64,000 bases of DNA, taken from the NCBI GenBank assembly GCA_010356995.1, contig ML996690.1:1396217-1460216 (forward strand), in the 5' to 3' direction. The DNA is from Trichodelitschia bisporula. Its lineage: Eukaryota > Ascomycota > Dothideomycetes > Phaeotrichales > Phaeotrichaceae. Shown piece by piece: positions 44,135 to 56,520 of the stretch. The notes beneath the pieces were generated by a model, which was given only the letters and a program-made list of their open reading frames with translations, had not been told where the DNA came from and searched no databases. The position numbers and the translations under genes are program-made. Positions within the stretch are counted from its first letter, which is position 1. Every line of letters begins with the position of its first letter.

Positions 44135-44616
44135 TCTAGCTGCAATGCGGAGAGCCGGTGAAGTTGATAAGAGAAAGGAGCGGGATCGCAGCAGATATGA
44201 CGTATGGAGGTGGAGGTGGAGGAAAGGATAGCTACTACAGTACTGTCCACGATCAGTACTTGGTGAAAGCAGACATCTGACAGCAGATCGTACCTCAATG
44301 CCCTTCCGTAGCCCCAGTAGCTGTCAATCAGTTGTTATCATGCTCGGACTGCCCCGCCCCATAAAATTTCCCGTGTCGCGCCTCACAAGCTCCCCCCCGC
44401 CAATCGCGCACTGACCAAGCTTTGACCAAAATCTTGGCATGGCAGAATAACGGGAAGGGTTCTCGCGCCAGACCGCCTTGGACGCGAAACATTTGTTCGC
44501 CCGTTGTGTCTTCGACTTCCTCTCGCAACAAAGAGCCCACATCCGACGACGAAGTTCACCACAGCGAAGCTCAACGCCCACTCTCCCTTCCCGCACCCTT
44601 CAGATCCAAAGATAAA
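44135..44616. promoter_or_regulatory. Divergent promoter region sideroflexin/RPB6
   Basis: About 480 bases between divergent starts. A CCAAT box lies at 44400-44404 within a C-rich stretch, followed by an RPB6 leader rich in C and A. Confidence 0.45.
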
Positions 44617-45233
44617 ATGTCGGACTACGGTGAAGAACAAGGTGAAGACAACTTCTCGTCCGTACCCCTCCAACCCCCACCCGCCACAATGCTAACCATC
44701 ACAGTGACGGTGGCTTCGACGACTACGAACCCGAGGAGCCGCTGGAGGAGGACTTCGGCGAGAACGGTGACGAGCTCGACGATCCGAATGCCAAAGTCCC
44801 CGAGGGCACGTCAGCGGTGAACAACAACGATCCTAGCGCCGCCAGCGCCGCGGGATCGAAGCAGGCTCGGAACACGGTGGCCGAAGTGCGCGCGAGGCAG
44901 GTGCCGAAAGCGGAGCGGAAGACTACTCCATACATGACGAAGTACGAGCGTGCGCGCATCCTTGGGACTCGCGCGCTGCAGATTAGGTTCGTCGGACTAC
45001 GTGGAGGGCCGCCTGGGTTGCTAATTGTGTGAAGCATGAATGCGCCGGTTCTTGTCGATCTTGAGGGGGAGACGGATCCGCTTCAGATTGCGCTGAAGGA
45101 GCTGCGTGAGAAGAAGATCCCGCTCATCGTCCGTCGCTATCTTCCCGATGGCTGGTATGTCCGCTTACCCCTTGACCTTTCCCCACTAACACCGTCTAGG
45201 TACGAGGACTGGTCGTGCGAAGAGCTTCTCTGA
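44617..45233 (+). CDS. RPB6: DNA-directed RNA polymerases I, II and III subunit RPABC2 (Rpb6)
   Basis: Shared small subunit of all three nuclear RNA polymerases. Exons are 44617-44657, 44705-44986, 45035-45154 and 45200-45233, with introns of 47, 48 and 45 nt; 158 residues. An acidic N-terminus ([20 protein letters not shown]) precedes the conserved core [20 protein letters not shown] and [20 protein letters not shown], then [20 protein letters not shown] and the last-exon [10 protein letters not shown]. Intron 2 has an AAG acceptor. All frames close and the length is normal. Confidence 0.96.
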
Positions 45234-45650
45234 GCATCCCATCAACTTCAGTTTGCATATCTCTGGCGTTTCTTCTCAAAACGGACATGGAAAACTCCGG
45301 TCCCGGTGTGATGGATCGGAGTTGGCGCATGGGCGTTTAGAAGTCATAGGCGGCGGCTCAAGTCTTCACATTTTGCAGTTTGTTAAAGTTTACTGGGAAG
45401 CAGTACTGAGTCTAATGGTTTGTTGGGTATAATCGCAGTACATGGTGCCCGAAGTCGACTGTTGTCATCATTAAGGGCACCCAAGCCATAGGGCGCCTAG
45501 TGAAGCGGTTTCCTTGCAAGCTATTTGCATATGAAATGAAATTTCTTGACGCAAGTCATAAAACATTTCAAACCATCAACGCCTTGCGATTGAGAGGGAC
45601 AGCCTTCGCGCCGCAAATAGCACACTCCTGCGTCTACAAAAGCCCAGCTT
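45234..45650. other. Intergenic RPB6/GLN4
   Basis: About 420 bases between convergent genes, AT-richer than the coding DNA. Nothing recognised. Confidence 0.5.
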
Positions 45651-47707
45651 CTATTTCCCCTTTCCAGAGTCCTCTTTCAAAGTCACAATCTGGTTCAGCA
45701 CCAGCTTGTCGCCCTCAGACTCCGGATCCACACAGAAATATCCTGTCCGCACAGCCTGGAACCGCACCAGGTCATCGCTAGCATGGCTAGGGCTTGCAGC
45801 ATGTTCCTTCCGCAGCTCCGCGAAAGCAGGCTCGATCTTCGCATTCGGCCAGACGATCTCGCTCTCTGGGTTCAGGTCGTTGGCATACCCGCCCTCCTTC
45901 CAGTCCAGCGAGTTCGGCTCCTCGCACTTGAACAGCGTATTGTACTGCCGCGCCGTTACATCGAGGCCCTCGGTGCCGACCCAGTGAATGAACGCCTTGG
46001 GCTTCACGCCCTCGACCTTGCTAACGCGGATCAGGCTGACGCGCCCCTCGTCGTCTTCTTCGAAGGACTCGCACTTCACGGAGAAGGGCGCGTTCTGCAG
46101 GCCAACAGTCTTGCCAGGCGCAAGCCGGAAAAAGTCCGGGCTGTCGACTTTGCGGAAGTCGCCGCGCTCAATATACACCGTGCTCGTAAAGGGCATGACG
46201 CGGCTTGCTCCCTCGGGAGCCTTGGGGTCGTACGGAACCTTGACATCCACGCGGTAGTCGTCGGGCAGGCCGTCGATGACGACTTTGACGGGGTCAAGGA
46301 CGAGCATGATGCGCGGTACCGTGCGCTCGAGGTACTTGCGGATGCTGGATTCGAACTTGTATGTCTGGATCACGGTGAGCGAGGTGGTGACGCCGAGTTC
46401 GGAAACGAAGTTGAGGAGGGCCTGGGCGGGCACGCCGCGGCGCCGGATGGCGACGAGAGTGTAGAGGCGAGGGTCGTCCCAGCCGCGCACGGCGGGTGGC
46501 ACATGCTTTGTAGATGTGGTGCCGTCGGGATTCTTGATTGTCAGAGTAGCTCCGTTGACTAGCATGGTGATGCGTCTCTTGGAGAGGATGGTGCCTTCTA
46601 CGTTGAGACGACCGTACCTGAAACTGTCAGACACAAATAGAGGGACGACTGATACACCACCTACTCTCGCTGCATAGGGCCCTTCTCTTCGGAACCCGGA
46701 ACCTTCATGTCGAACTGTTCCAACAACCAGTCATACGACTGGCGGGACAGGTAGAACTCGGTAGTGCAGAGGGAGTGCGAAATCTCTTCGAAAGCATCGC
46801 ATAGACAGTGCGTGAAGTCGTACGTAGGGTAAATTTTCCACTTGTCCTTGGTCTGCGGATGCCAGCTGTTCTCGAGGACTCGGTATGCCGCGAGGTCCCA
46901 CATCTGGGGATTGCCCTCCTTGGGGTCCGTTAGGCTCTGCTTCATGCGCAAATGCGCTTCTCCTGGCTTGTATTCTCCATCCCGCATGGCGCGGAACTTG
47001 GCTAGTGACTCCTCAGTTGGCCGCTCCCGGTGAGCGCAGCCATAACGGGGACTGCGGTTGTCTGGCCCACCACGCTGGAGGTTTACTTCTTCCTCTTCGA
47101 GCTGTCAGCCTCGCACCTCTAGCAGAGGACCTTGCTTACTCGAACAATGGCAAACATAAGCCTTATCTTTCCTGATCAACTCTTCTGCCAGCTCGTAGAG
47201 TCTGTCAAAATGGTCACTGCTGTGCGTGACCTGGTAAGGCTCAAAGCCCAGCCACCGCACCATCTCCTTGATAGAGTTGAAGAAGACCTCCTCCTCCTTC
47301 TCCGGATTCGTATCGTCGAAGCGTAGAAAGCAAATACCGCCATGGTGCTTGGCCATGCCGAAGTTCACAGCAATCGCCTTCGCATGTCCGATATGAAGAT
47401 ACCCGTTAGGCTCTGGGGGGAATCGCGTGCGGACCGCAACGGGCTTCTCCTCGTACACGCGCTTAAGCCAGCCTTCTGCGAACATATTCGTAGGCGGTGC
47501 GGCAGGAGCATCGGTGGCCGCAGGCTTCGCGGGCTTGGGCGCCTTGGGCTCCTTGGGTCGTGTCGCCAACTCCTTCTTCTTCTCGGCCTTCTCTGCCTTC
47601 TTTCTTGCCTTTTCCAGGGCTCTCTTTGACGGCCCCTTCTCCTCTGCTTCTTCAGCCTGCTCCGGGGCCGTAGAGGCCTCCTTGGAGGGTTCGGTGGGGG
47701 TCTCCAT
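45651..47707 (-). CDS. GLN4: Glutaminyl-tRNA synthetase, cytosolic
   Basis: Class I aminoacyl-tRNA synthetase charging tRNA-Gln. Exons are 47707-47140, 47094-46665 and 46617-45651; introns are 45 nt (AAG acceptor) and 47 nt; 654 residues. A Lys/Glu/Ala-rich N-terminal appendix precedes the catalytic core with [20 protein letters not shown] (HIGH) and [10 protein letters not shown]. The splice-spanning [14 protein letters not shown] follows, then [20 protein letters not shown] and [10 protein letters not shown] (KMSKS equivalent). The C-terminal anticodon-binding beta-barrels contain [20 protein letters not shown] and end DSGKGK. I chose the ATG at 47707; an upstream in-frame ATG at 47878 would add 57 residues. 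Divergent from GUA1. Confidence 0.95.
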
Positions 47708-48314
47708 CTTAGACGACCACTTTCGAGCTACGAATTCGAGGAATTTGTCGATTTGTCGCAAGTGAGACGAGACGCGCGGAAGATGTGTAAAAAGGAGTAC
47801 GGATGTACAAGCGCAATTGAGTTGAATGGAAAATGGAGGCGGGAGACGGGAGAAGGGAACGCTGGAAGCTTTCAACAATGAGCAACAACAAGGCGGGGCA
47901 CAGCGGGGTTAGTGAGTCAACGCCGCAGATTTGGACCCAGACGGTCGGGTGAAAAAAAGGTACGACGGAAAGTCGATGCTCCACCTTCCACCACAGTAAC
48001 CGCATGGAAGGGTAGCAATTTCTCTGCGTGGCCCTTCTCGGTCTGATGGTGCGCGGCTCCACCCGCTGATATCAAGAGTCAAAAAAATTGGGCGGTATCT
48101 TCAATTCCTTGCGTGAACTCTCTATTCCAGTTCTCGCCCTCGATATCTGCCCCATCTACTACCCGGTAGAAGTCGAGATTCCTTTCCGAGACTATCACTG
48201 ATTTGACTAGTTCCTGTTCCAACAGATCGGATCCTCGATTTATACCCGTAAAAGTACGCAGCAAAGCGCAATTGATACCACCGCCTTCTCGCCGTCACAG
48301 TCTCCACCAACAAG
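47708..48314. promoter_or_regulatory. Divergent promoter region GLN4/GUA1
   Basis: About 600 bases between divergent starts. TGAGTCA at 47913-47919 is an exact general amino-acid control (Gcn4/CPC1) core. An inverted CCAAT (ATTGG) is at 48087-48091. No gene here, apart from the open upstream extension of the GLN4 frame. Confidence 0.5.
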
Positions 48315-49928
48315 ATGGGTGCACAAGAACCCCATGAGCTCTTCGACACCATCCTGGTGCTCGACTTCGGCTCGCAGTACTCCCACTTGATTACACGGCG
48401 CCTCCGCGAACTCAATGTCTACTCCGAGATGCTGCCCTGTACGCAAAAGCTCGCCGATCTCTCATGGAAGCCGAAGGGCATCATCCTCTCCGGTGGCCCA
48501 TATTCAGTCTACGAAACCGACGCGCCGCACGCCGACCCCGCTGTCTTCGAGGCAGGCGTCCCCATCCTCGGGATATGCTACGGCCTGCAGGAGATGGCAT
48601 GGCACTACGACACATCCAACGTGCTGGCGGGCGAGAAGCGCGAGTACGGCGCGGCAACCATTCGGGTCGACAAGCACGACAAACGGGTTGACCGGCTCTT
48701 CAACGGGATTGATGAGTTCGTCGTCTGGATGTCGCACGGCGACAAGCTGGGCCACTTGCCGGCCGAGTTCGTGGTCATAGCTGAGACGAACAATGCGCCG
48801 TTTGCGGGTATCGCGCATCAGGAGCGCGACTTTTACGGCATCCAGTTCCACCCCGAGGTCACGCATACGCCGCGCGGGACTAAGATCCTGCAAAACTTCG
48901 CTGTTGATATCTGCCATGCGAGCCAGAACTGGTCCATGTCGCAGTTTGTGGATAAGGAGATTGAGCGCATCCGCACGCTGGTGGGCGACAAGGGGCAGGT
49001 TATAGGCGCTGTCAGTGGGGGCGTCGATTCCACCGTTGCTGCGAAGCTCATGAAGGAGGCCATTGGCGACCGCTTCCACGCCGTGCTCGTCGACAACGGA
49101 CTGCTGCGGCTCAACGAGGCCGTCGAGGTCAAGAAGACGCTGACCGAAGGCCTGGGCATTAATCTTACCGTCATCGACGCGAGCGACCTATTCCTCAGTC
49201 GGCTCAAGGGCGTGACAGACGACCCGGAAAAGAAGCGCAAAATCATCGGCAACACCTTCATTGACGTCTTCCTCGACAAAGCCAAGCAAATCGAAGCAGA
49301 AGCGCGCAACACGCCGCGCGCCGGCAACATCGAGTGGCTGCTCCAGGGCACGCTGTACCCGGACGTCATCGAGAGCATCAGCTTCAAGGGCCCCAGCTCC
49401 ACCATCAAAACGCACCACAACGTCGGCGGCCTCCCCGCTAAAATGGACCTCAAGCTCATCGAGCCCCTGCGCGAACTCTTCAAGGACGAGGTCCGCGAGC
49501 TCGGCACCCAACTCGGCATCCCCGAGGACCTGGTCTGGCGCCACCCGTTCCCCGGGCCGGGCATCGGGATCCGCATCCTGGGCGAGGTGACGCCGGAACA
49601 AGTGCGCATTGCGCGCGAGGCGGACCATATTTTCATTTCGGAGATCAAGGCCGCGGGCTTGTACCGCCATATCAGCCAGGCGTTTGCCGCGCTGCTACCG
49701 GTTAAGGCGGTGGGCGTCATGGGGGACAAGCGCGTGCACGATCAGGTTGTGGCGCTGCGCGCGGTGGTGACGACGGACTTCATGACGGCCCGGATGTTCA
49801 ATTTCTGGGAGCATGATATGGATTTCGTTGAGCGGGTGAGCACGCGCATTGTGAATGAGGTTCAGGGTGTGTGTCGCGTGTTTTATGATACGACGAGCAA
49901 GCCGCCGGGGACGATTGAGATGGAGTAG
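48315..49928 (+). CDS. GUA1: GMP synthase (glutamine-hydrolysing)
   Basis: Converts XMP to GMP using ATP and glutamine. Single exon, 537 residues, normal length. The N-terminal class I amidotransferase domain has [19 protein letters not shown], the nucleophile Cys in GICYGLQE, and the His/Glu pair in QFHPEVTHT. The ATP-pyrophosphatase domain has the PP-loop [16 protein letters not shown]. The dimerisation domain has [17 protein letters not shown] and the end [20 protein letters not shown]. No introns, unlike most neighbours. Confidence 0.98.
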   Translation: MGAQEPHELFDTILVLDFGSQYSHLITRRLRELNVYSEMLPCTQKLADLSWKPKGIILSGGPYSVYETDAPHADPAVFEAGVPILGICYGLQEMAWHYDTSNVLAGEKREYGAATIRVDKHDKRVDRLFNGIDEFVVWMSHGDKLGHLPAEFVVIAETNNAPFAGIAHQERDFYGIQFHPEVTHTPRGTKILQNFAVDICHASQNWSMSQFVDKEIERIRTLVGDKGQVIGAVSGGVDSTVAAKLMKEAIGDRFHAVLVDNGLLRLNEAVEVKKTLTEGLGINLTVIDASDLFLSRLKGVTDDPEKKRKIIGNTFIDVFLDKAKQIEAEARNTPRAGNIEWLLQGTLYPDVIESISFKGPSSTIKTHHNVGGLPAKMDLKLIEPLRELFKDEVRELGTQLGIPEDLVWRHPFPGPGIGIRILGEVTPEQVRIAREADHIFISEIKAAGLYRHISQAFAALLPVKAVGVMGDKRVHDQVVALRAVVTTDFMTARMFNFWEHDMDFVERVSTRIVNEVQGVCRVFYDTTSKPPGTIEME

Positions 49929-50440
49929 TGGTGGCTACTGTGCAGTGTCAAAAGTAGAGTTCGATGCAACTAGAGTTTAGATGCACTGGCCGACCTACCT
50001 CGCATATGTTGGTTCGGAGTCTGGGGAGGATGGCTATGCGAAGTGTCGAGGAGCCTTTAGAAGGAATATACGGTGTAATGTCAGTCCTTGGGCATATCGC
50101 ACAAGTAGGTATAGAAAGAGGGCCCTTCAGCAAAAGAGCAATCCCTCCGCCTCGTAATGTGATGACAGAGACGTCGAGTTCATGGACACGGCTGATAGTC
50201 CGTGACCGGGCCTCGACTCCAACCTACCACCCTCCGAACGAAGCATGATCCATCCGAGGCCAGCACCTATCCACTGAATTCGCACAACTTCACAGCAGCA
50301 CCAGATGAAACCCACGACTCATAGCCTATTCCTATTCTACATAATCTAAGCACCCTACCCATCCCATTTTGGACCGTCAGATCGCAGCCAGCACCTATAT
50401 CCCTAACACCTTACAAAACGCTCAATCCGCGCAATACACA
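49929..50440. other. Intergenic GUA1/sconB
   Basis: About 510 bases between convergent genes; 3' flanks only. Nothing recognised. Confidence 0.5.
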
Positions 50441-52737
50441 TCAGCTGCTCCCGAACTCCAGCACGCGCACTTCGCAATCCTCCCCCCCGCTAATCAGCCG
50501 CTCACCGTCAAGAGCGATGCACGTAACCGGCCCCGCGTGTCCCGTAAACGTGCGCTCGCACTTGCCCGTCTGCGGATCCCACACTTTGACCATGCGATCC
50601 TCAGCTCCACTGACCACCCGCAGTGTGTCCGCAGCCAGCGCCCATATGCCCTCAAGGTGCCCGAAGAAAGTCCGCAGACAGCGTCCCGATGGCACGTGCC
50701 ACAGCCGGATCGTGCTGTCTAGCGCGCCCGTCAACATGTACTGCGGCGGATTGGGACGAGACGCATCGCAAGGGAAAAGGGAGGTGTTGGCCAGAGGTGG
50801 GGTGGCGTCTCGGGCGGAGGCCGGAGAGTGCGGATCTTCATAGGTGTCGAGTTCGAGGTCGTGATCCGTGTCGGTGTCGCCATCAGGGATATCCTTTTCA
50901 TCGAACTGGAATTCGACTGGCAGAGGGAGGACTTGCTGTACCTGTCCGACATGGCCTTCGTACACCATCAACGTCTTGCGCGTGTCGAGATCCCACAGCC
51001 GCACAGTGCAGTCGTCCGAGGCCGAGAAAACGGTGCGGGAGGCGGCGTCGACTTTGACTGAGTTCACAAAGTCGGTGTGGCCTTGCAGGCTGAAAGTGAT
51101 CTTGTCCGTCGTGTTCCACACCCGCACGGCGTTGTCCATGGAACCAGCGCACAGGTACTTAGACTCATAATTCAGACCGATGACGCCAGCACGCGCTTCA
51201 AATGTGCGCAGGCACTCGCCAGTCTTCCAGTTCCACATCTTGATCGTGCAGTCGAGCGACCCACTGACCAGCTTAATGTCGTCGAACTTGAGGCAGCGAA
51301 CGCCGGCCGTGTGGCCTTTTAGCGTCCGCAGCTCCGTGCCAGCGTCGATGTCCCAAATTTTGATTGTAGAGTCGTAGGATCCGGTAGCCAGCGTGTTGCC
51401 GATGAACTGGAGGCACATGACGCCGTTTGTGTGGCCTTGAAGGATTTTGATCGAGCAGCGGCCGTACTTCCAATTGGTACCGATTTTGAAACGAGCCTTG
51501 TAGACGTCCTTCCACGGCCGACGGGTCGGCTTCGTCTCTTTCTTGTCAGCGCGCCTATCGTAGGAGCACAGCCGCTTGGTTTCATAGAGCGACTCTTCAG
51601 CGGGACGCTTGACGCCACGGGAATCGGGGGATGCAGTCACAGCTCGGGAGGTCGCACCATTGACACCGTTTGTGTGACCGTTGCTGGGACCATTTACTCC
51701 GTTGACTCCGTCTTTGGTGCGGCTGTTACCAAAGAGCTCACTGACTCCGCTGACACCATTGCCGTTGGTACCATTGATGCAATGATCGTGAAGGCTGTGG
51801 ATGCCGATGTCAATGACCGCAATGGTGGATTCCGTGACGTCCTTAGCTGGCTCTTCCCTTTCGGGTTCCTCAACGTCAATCGCCTCGTCGTCCGGCACAC
51901 GGCCTGTGGCACGTAGCTGAATCTGCCGCTTTTCCATACGCAGACGCCGCTGCTCCAGCAGCGGGAGGCCCCAACCGCACTTGGTACAGCGCTTGTCGAT
52001 GTGCTGCTCGCACATGCGATGCCACACCACGTCATCGTCAGCGAGCGTTCGCCAGCGGCGGCTGACCTGGGCAGCTTTGCAGAGCGATGTAGTATCGAGG
52101 TACGTGAGGATCTTGAAACCGAGCTCTGGCGGGAGGAGCGAGAGGAAGTCGATCTTTATGAGGTCCCGGACGGAGGCGGAGATAAATGAGAGCTGCGGGA
52201 AACAACACACGGCGAGGATACCACGAAGCATGAGAGTACGCTGCTTGGCGGGGGATGCGGAGAAGGCTGACCATACTCGGGAGATGGTCTCTTGATCATT
52301 TTGGGAAAGAGTTGCGAGTTCCTAACCTGTTAGTGTGGGAGACATACTTTGACGATGCCAAGGCATACCATCTGTAGCTGCTCCATCGACGGTTCGTCCG
52401 CTTGACGGCGACATTTCAGATCGGGACGGTGTCGGTTGCAGTACTTGGTATTGGACTCGGCCACGGGCTGGTTGTCGTTCATGCTGCCATTCATTGGGTT
52501 ATACGTCTCTGGTATGTGACGCGCAAGGAACGGCGTCACAGTGTCGCTCGAGATAGAGACGGCAATGTTATCGCCTGCGCCCTCGTCCCCCAGGCGTACT
52601 CGGTATTGTTCATCGGTAACGGTGGAAGACATGGCCTTCGAAGACTGTCGGCGCAGTGCAAAGGAGGAACGACGAGTTTTGTGAGGCTCTGTAGGCACAT
52701 CGGCGGTGAACGGCATGGCTTGCTTGTTTGACGCCAT
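50441..52737 (-). CDS. sconB: Sulfur metabolite repression control protein (SconB/Met30 F-box WD40)
   Basis: Substrate-recognition subunit of an SCF ubiquitin ligase that, when sulfur is ample, targets the bZIP activator of sulfur genes. Exons are 52737-52369 and 52321-50441, with a 47-nt intron (GTATGC, CACTAAC, TAG); 749 residues. The N-terminus has [20 protein letters not shown]. The F-box is [20 protein letters not shown] with [20 protein letters not shown]. An Asn/Gly/Ser-rich insert follows ([17 protein letters not shown]), then seven WD40 blades ([70 protein letters not shown]). A second GTATGT inside the intron is a competing donor. Divergent from POP1. Confidence 0.94.
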
Positions 52738-53716
52738 CGCAGCGTCGACGCGGTGACGCAGAGCCGGGACCAGGAGGTGCGCTCATGAAAAAGCCGCCTG
52801 GTGATGAGCTCGCCGAGGGGGATTGCGTGATAGCGCACAGGTAAGGGACTGTTTGAAGACTGGGGTTGGTCGATTGAAGATGGTTGGTAAGGCGAAAGGG
52901 GGGGATGGGATATGAGGGAGTTTTAAGAGTCAGAGAGAGACAGGACGAATTGCGAAATGGGTGTTGGATGCAACAAGCTCGGTTGGGAGTTGAGGACGAT
53001 GGCGCAAGATGCGATGAGGACATATCAATCACGTTTCGTCCCATAGGATCTCTTAGCCCACACGAGCTCCAGTCCTGCAGGCGGGCGAAAAGGCGATGGC
53101 GCGATTCCGCCCCGCCCCCCCGCAATCCTGCGTGCCCCTACTGTACCTATCTTTTTGCCCCTCGGGCTGGCTAAAAAAGTCCCAGCCGATTTGTCCAGGG
53201 CTTTTTGCGTATGAGGGTGGCTACGACATATTCAGATGGCCATTGGCCCTCCTTAACCGCCACGGGTGTATATGGCAGGTGTCGTGGGTATAGCAGTTGT
53301 CAGTAGAAGTTTTTTTGAGGTGTGTGTGCAATGATGCCCGAAGGTTTAGTAAGGACCTGTCGATGGCAGCCTCTCGGTTTGAGGGGTTTGACCTGTCCAT
53401 GTATTAGTTCCTCACTTCGAGTATCCTGTCGAGAAGAGGCCAGAAAGTGGAGCCTACACGGAGCCGAGAGCCTTTCCAGAAAACCATTGACATGCCAGTA
53501 AATTGCCCTCGCCATTCTGGTTCTCCGCTTACTGTCATATTCGGCCTTTCACAATATGGAAGGAATGAAATTCGTTAAAGCTAATGAGCTCGCTACGAAG
53601 GCAAACCGCGAAGTCAGCTGACTGCGTGTCATATCAAAGCTTGACAGCTCCGTCCCACTGCACTCCCTCGCGTGTTTCGTGTCTTTCAGCCATCCAACTC
53701 CCTCCATACGGCTGCA
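52738..53716. promoter_or_regulatory. Divergent promoter region sconB/POP1
   Basis: About 980 bases between divergent starts, the longest shared promoter in the window. I looked for Cys3-type palindromes (ATGRYRYCAT) by eye and saw no clear one. Nothing else recognised. Confidence 0.35.
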
Positions 53717-56335
53717 ATGTCGAACACTTCCAAAAATGCCGGTAGCAGCCAGCCGTCCAACAAGCGAAAGGAAGGGCCGGCCCAGAACCCCCGCTCACAA
53801 AAGCGCATCAAGGCCATGGAAATGCGGAATATCGCGGCGCAAACTACGGACAAGGCCTTCAGCAACGGCGAGCTCAACATTGACAAGTTTGTTAAGGCCC
53901 GCGAGTTTGAGATCAGAGCGCTAGAGGATGGCCTGCGGAATTCGAGACACGGTCTATCGCAAAGAGCCTTTCAAGAGGTGCCGAAAGATCTACGGAGGCG
54001 CACGGCTAGCCATAATGTCAAACGGGTGCCGAAGCGGCTGCGGAAGCGAGCAAAGAGAGAGGTAAGGCACTTTCGATACTCCTTGTGTGGTGCTGACCAG
54101 TCCTAGATGATAGAAGACAACACGCCTACTGTCACCGCTCGCCGCCGTACACCCTCTGGCCAACAGCGTCTCCGCAATGAGACGGCCAAGAAGCTTCAAA
54201 AGATAAGCTCAAGACTCAAATTGAAGCAACAGAAGGCCAAAGAAGCCAAAGCTGCCCAAGCGAAAGATGATTCTAAGACCACTGATACGTCTGCAACGAA
54301 GGCGACACGCGAGAATCTGATGGAGGTAGACGACCCCGCAACAGAACACGGTCCGACCAGCGTTTCTGCGCGTAAAGCTCGAGTCAAGACAAGCACACTG
54401 AAATCGCCCGATCAGCCACCTGCTAAGTTCCGCAAGCGGCAACTCCATAAGGTATGGCTGCCGACACATATATTCCATGCAAAGCGTGCGCATATGCCGC
54501 CCCCTGCTCAGCCGCTTTGGAAGTTTGCTATTCCGATGACCCCAACTGCAAAGTGCTACCGCCCCACACATCGTGCCGCCAATGAACGCGGTGTCCTGGC
54601 TTGGGACACCAGCTACATGTCGACGATCGGTCTCGAGGGGCCCGAAAAGAGCATCCAAACCGTGCTTAGGGCCATGGGTGTTGGCTGTAACATCGATCCT
54701 AATGGCTTATGGAGTTGGAATGGTAGAAAGTGGCGGCAGGGAACTCGTATCTGTGAGGTATGGCTTCACGAGCGGGAAGCCTGTCCCAACGGCGCCATTG
54801 CCCCGGCTACCATCATCTGGAACCCGATAGAGCCGACCGAGGAGCCGATTTCTACAACCTCCGTGTCAGACGTGACGATGGAAGACGCCGGAATCTCCAG
54901 GCCCAAGAAGCCTCCTAAGCGCAAAGTCATAATCCGTACCCATCCTGCCGCTTTTATGCAAGTTTGGGAGCTAGTTATCCGTCTCGCCAAAGTCGCCAAA
55001 CCAACCGTCACGGTTGAGGACCTGCGCTTCGAGATTGGGAGTATCGAAGTAGCGGGCCCGAACGCTTTGGAAGCTATGGCAGGCGTGCTGCACCCTGTCC
55101 CCAATGCATCAGGCGACTCCGCGGTCGAGGATTTCTTTCCCAGGCTGGCCGTGTTATCCCCTATCAGTACCCTCCCACCAAACGCCCTCATGTCGTTCTC
55201 CATTTCCGACCCGCGTCTCCGGCATCCTCCTCGCACAGTACCCAACCTCACTCCCGACGCCATTTCCTCCCTCCTACCACTCCTCGCCACCTGGCCTCCC
55301 GATGTCCGTCCCCATCCCAATGCCCTTTTTGACCGCCGTACACGCCAAAAGGCCACCCGGCTGCCGTCCCAGAAGGCACTCAACCGGCGCCGCGCAGCCT
55401 CTCTTCCAGGCGTCTTTCCCGCACCTATACCGACAGATCCCCCTATCCCCTTGACTCTTTTCGTCTCGAGGAAACCCTACCCACGTATCACCATCCTGCT
55501 GCCCTGGAAGTGCGTTTCTCCCGTCTGGACACCCCTCATGTTCTATCCCCTCTCTACAGGTGGTACACCGCGCTTCGCAGGTCTGAAGCAGCAGCAACAA
55601 CTTACCTTCGAAGCCAACCAGCCGTGGTTCCCAGGCGACTTCCCCACCACGCCAGCGGGGAGGGCATGGGAGGAGGTCCAGCGCGCCGAAGCCAAAGCCA
55701 AAGCCGGGTGTCAGTGGAAGCAAACGAGCGACTTGTATAAATACGATTGGGGCGCCATAACTGGCAGCTCAGGTGTCCCCACAGACGCACCCAACGCGCA
55801 GTCCAAAGACGCCGAAGGCGACATTCACATGACCGACTCGCCTACACGTCCGCAGCTAACGACAGTGTCCCTCAGCATGCTAGCCAAAGGCACGCCCGGC
55901 CCCTTTGCGCGCATCTACCGCCTGCCCACCGCCGACTCCGCCCTTCGCACCGAATGGCTCGCACAAATCCCGACGCCAGGCCGCACGGCGAATCAGACGC
56001 GGCGCCCGCTCACGCTACCCCTATCTGTGCCACGGAGGGAGCGGAATGCGTATCTCGCGGCTGCGCTGTTGCAGGAAGAGGAAGAGCCGAAGCGTGTGCC
56101 CAAATTGCCGGGTGCTGAGGATTTGGTGGGGTATGTTACGACTGGCGAGCAGCATCTGGGCGTTGGCGGTGGGAGGGGAATAGGTAGTGTTGTTTTGGAG
56201 AAGTTAGAGGCGATTGAGAGCGGGGTTGCTAAGGGAGGGAAGCGGGGTGAGAGGAAGGTGGATTTGGGGAAGCTGTGCATTGTCTGTGCTGTTGGTGGAG
56301 TGGGTAGGCTGGCGAAGTGGGAGGTTGTTTCATGA
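53717..56335 (+). CDS. POP1: Ribonuclease P/MRP protein subunit Pop1
   Basis: Largest protein of RNase P (tRNA 5' processing) and RNase MRP (rRNA processing), nucleolar. Exons are 53717-54061 and 54107-56335, with a 45-nt intron (GTAAGG...TAG); 857 residues. The N-terminal POP1 domain has NIDKFVKAREFEIRALEDGL, RTASHNVKRVPKRLRKRAKR, TARRRTPSGQQRLRNETAKK and LHKVWLPTHIFHAKRAHM. The central POPLD region has KWVSPVWTPLMFYPLSTGGT-like sequence (here WKCVSPVWTPLMFYPLSTGG). The C-terminus contains GYVTTGEQHLGVGGGRGIGS and ends WEVVS. Convergent with IPI1 at 185 bases. Confidence 0.95.
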
Positions 56336-56520
56336 GCTGGTATGGATGGAGGTTGTGCAGTATGCATCGAGCGTGTACACTACATCTCATAAGCGACAAG
56401 ATGAATACCGACCCATAGCTTATGTGGACGGGTCGCGGAGCCTTGCGCCATTGAAGGACACGAGCCCTGCCTAGGGCATATTCTATGTACCCGGACGATG
56501 CAAGCATGGTATATAAAATG

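Noticed and set aside
45783-46562. 259-codon plus-strand open frame opposite GLN4
   Set aside because: Antisense shadow of a conserved synthetase exon; no independent signal.
52322-52347. 26-nt intron in sconB
   Set aside because: Too short for known fungal introns; the 47-nt alternative with an upstream GTATGC donor gives the conserved protein.
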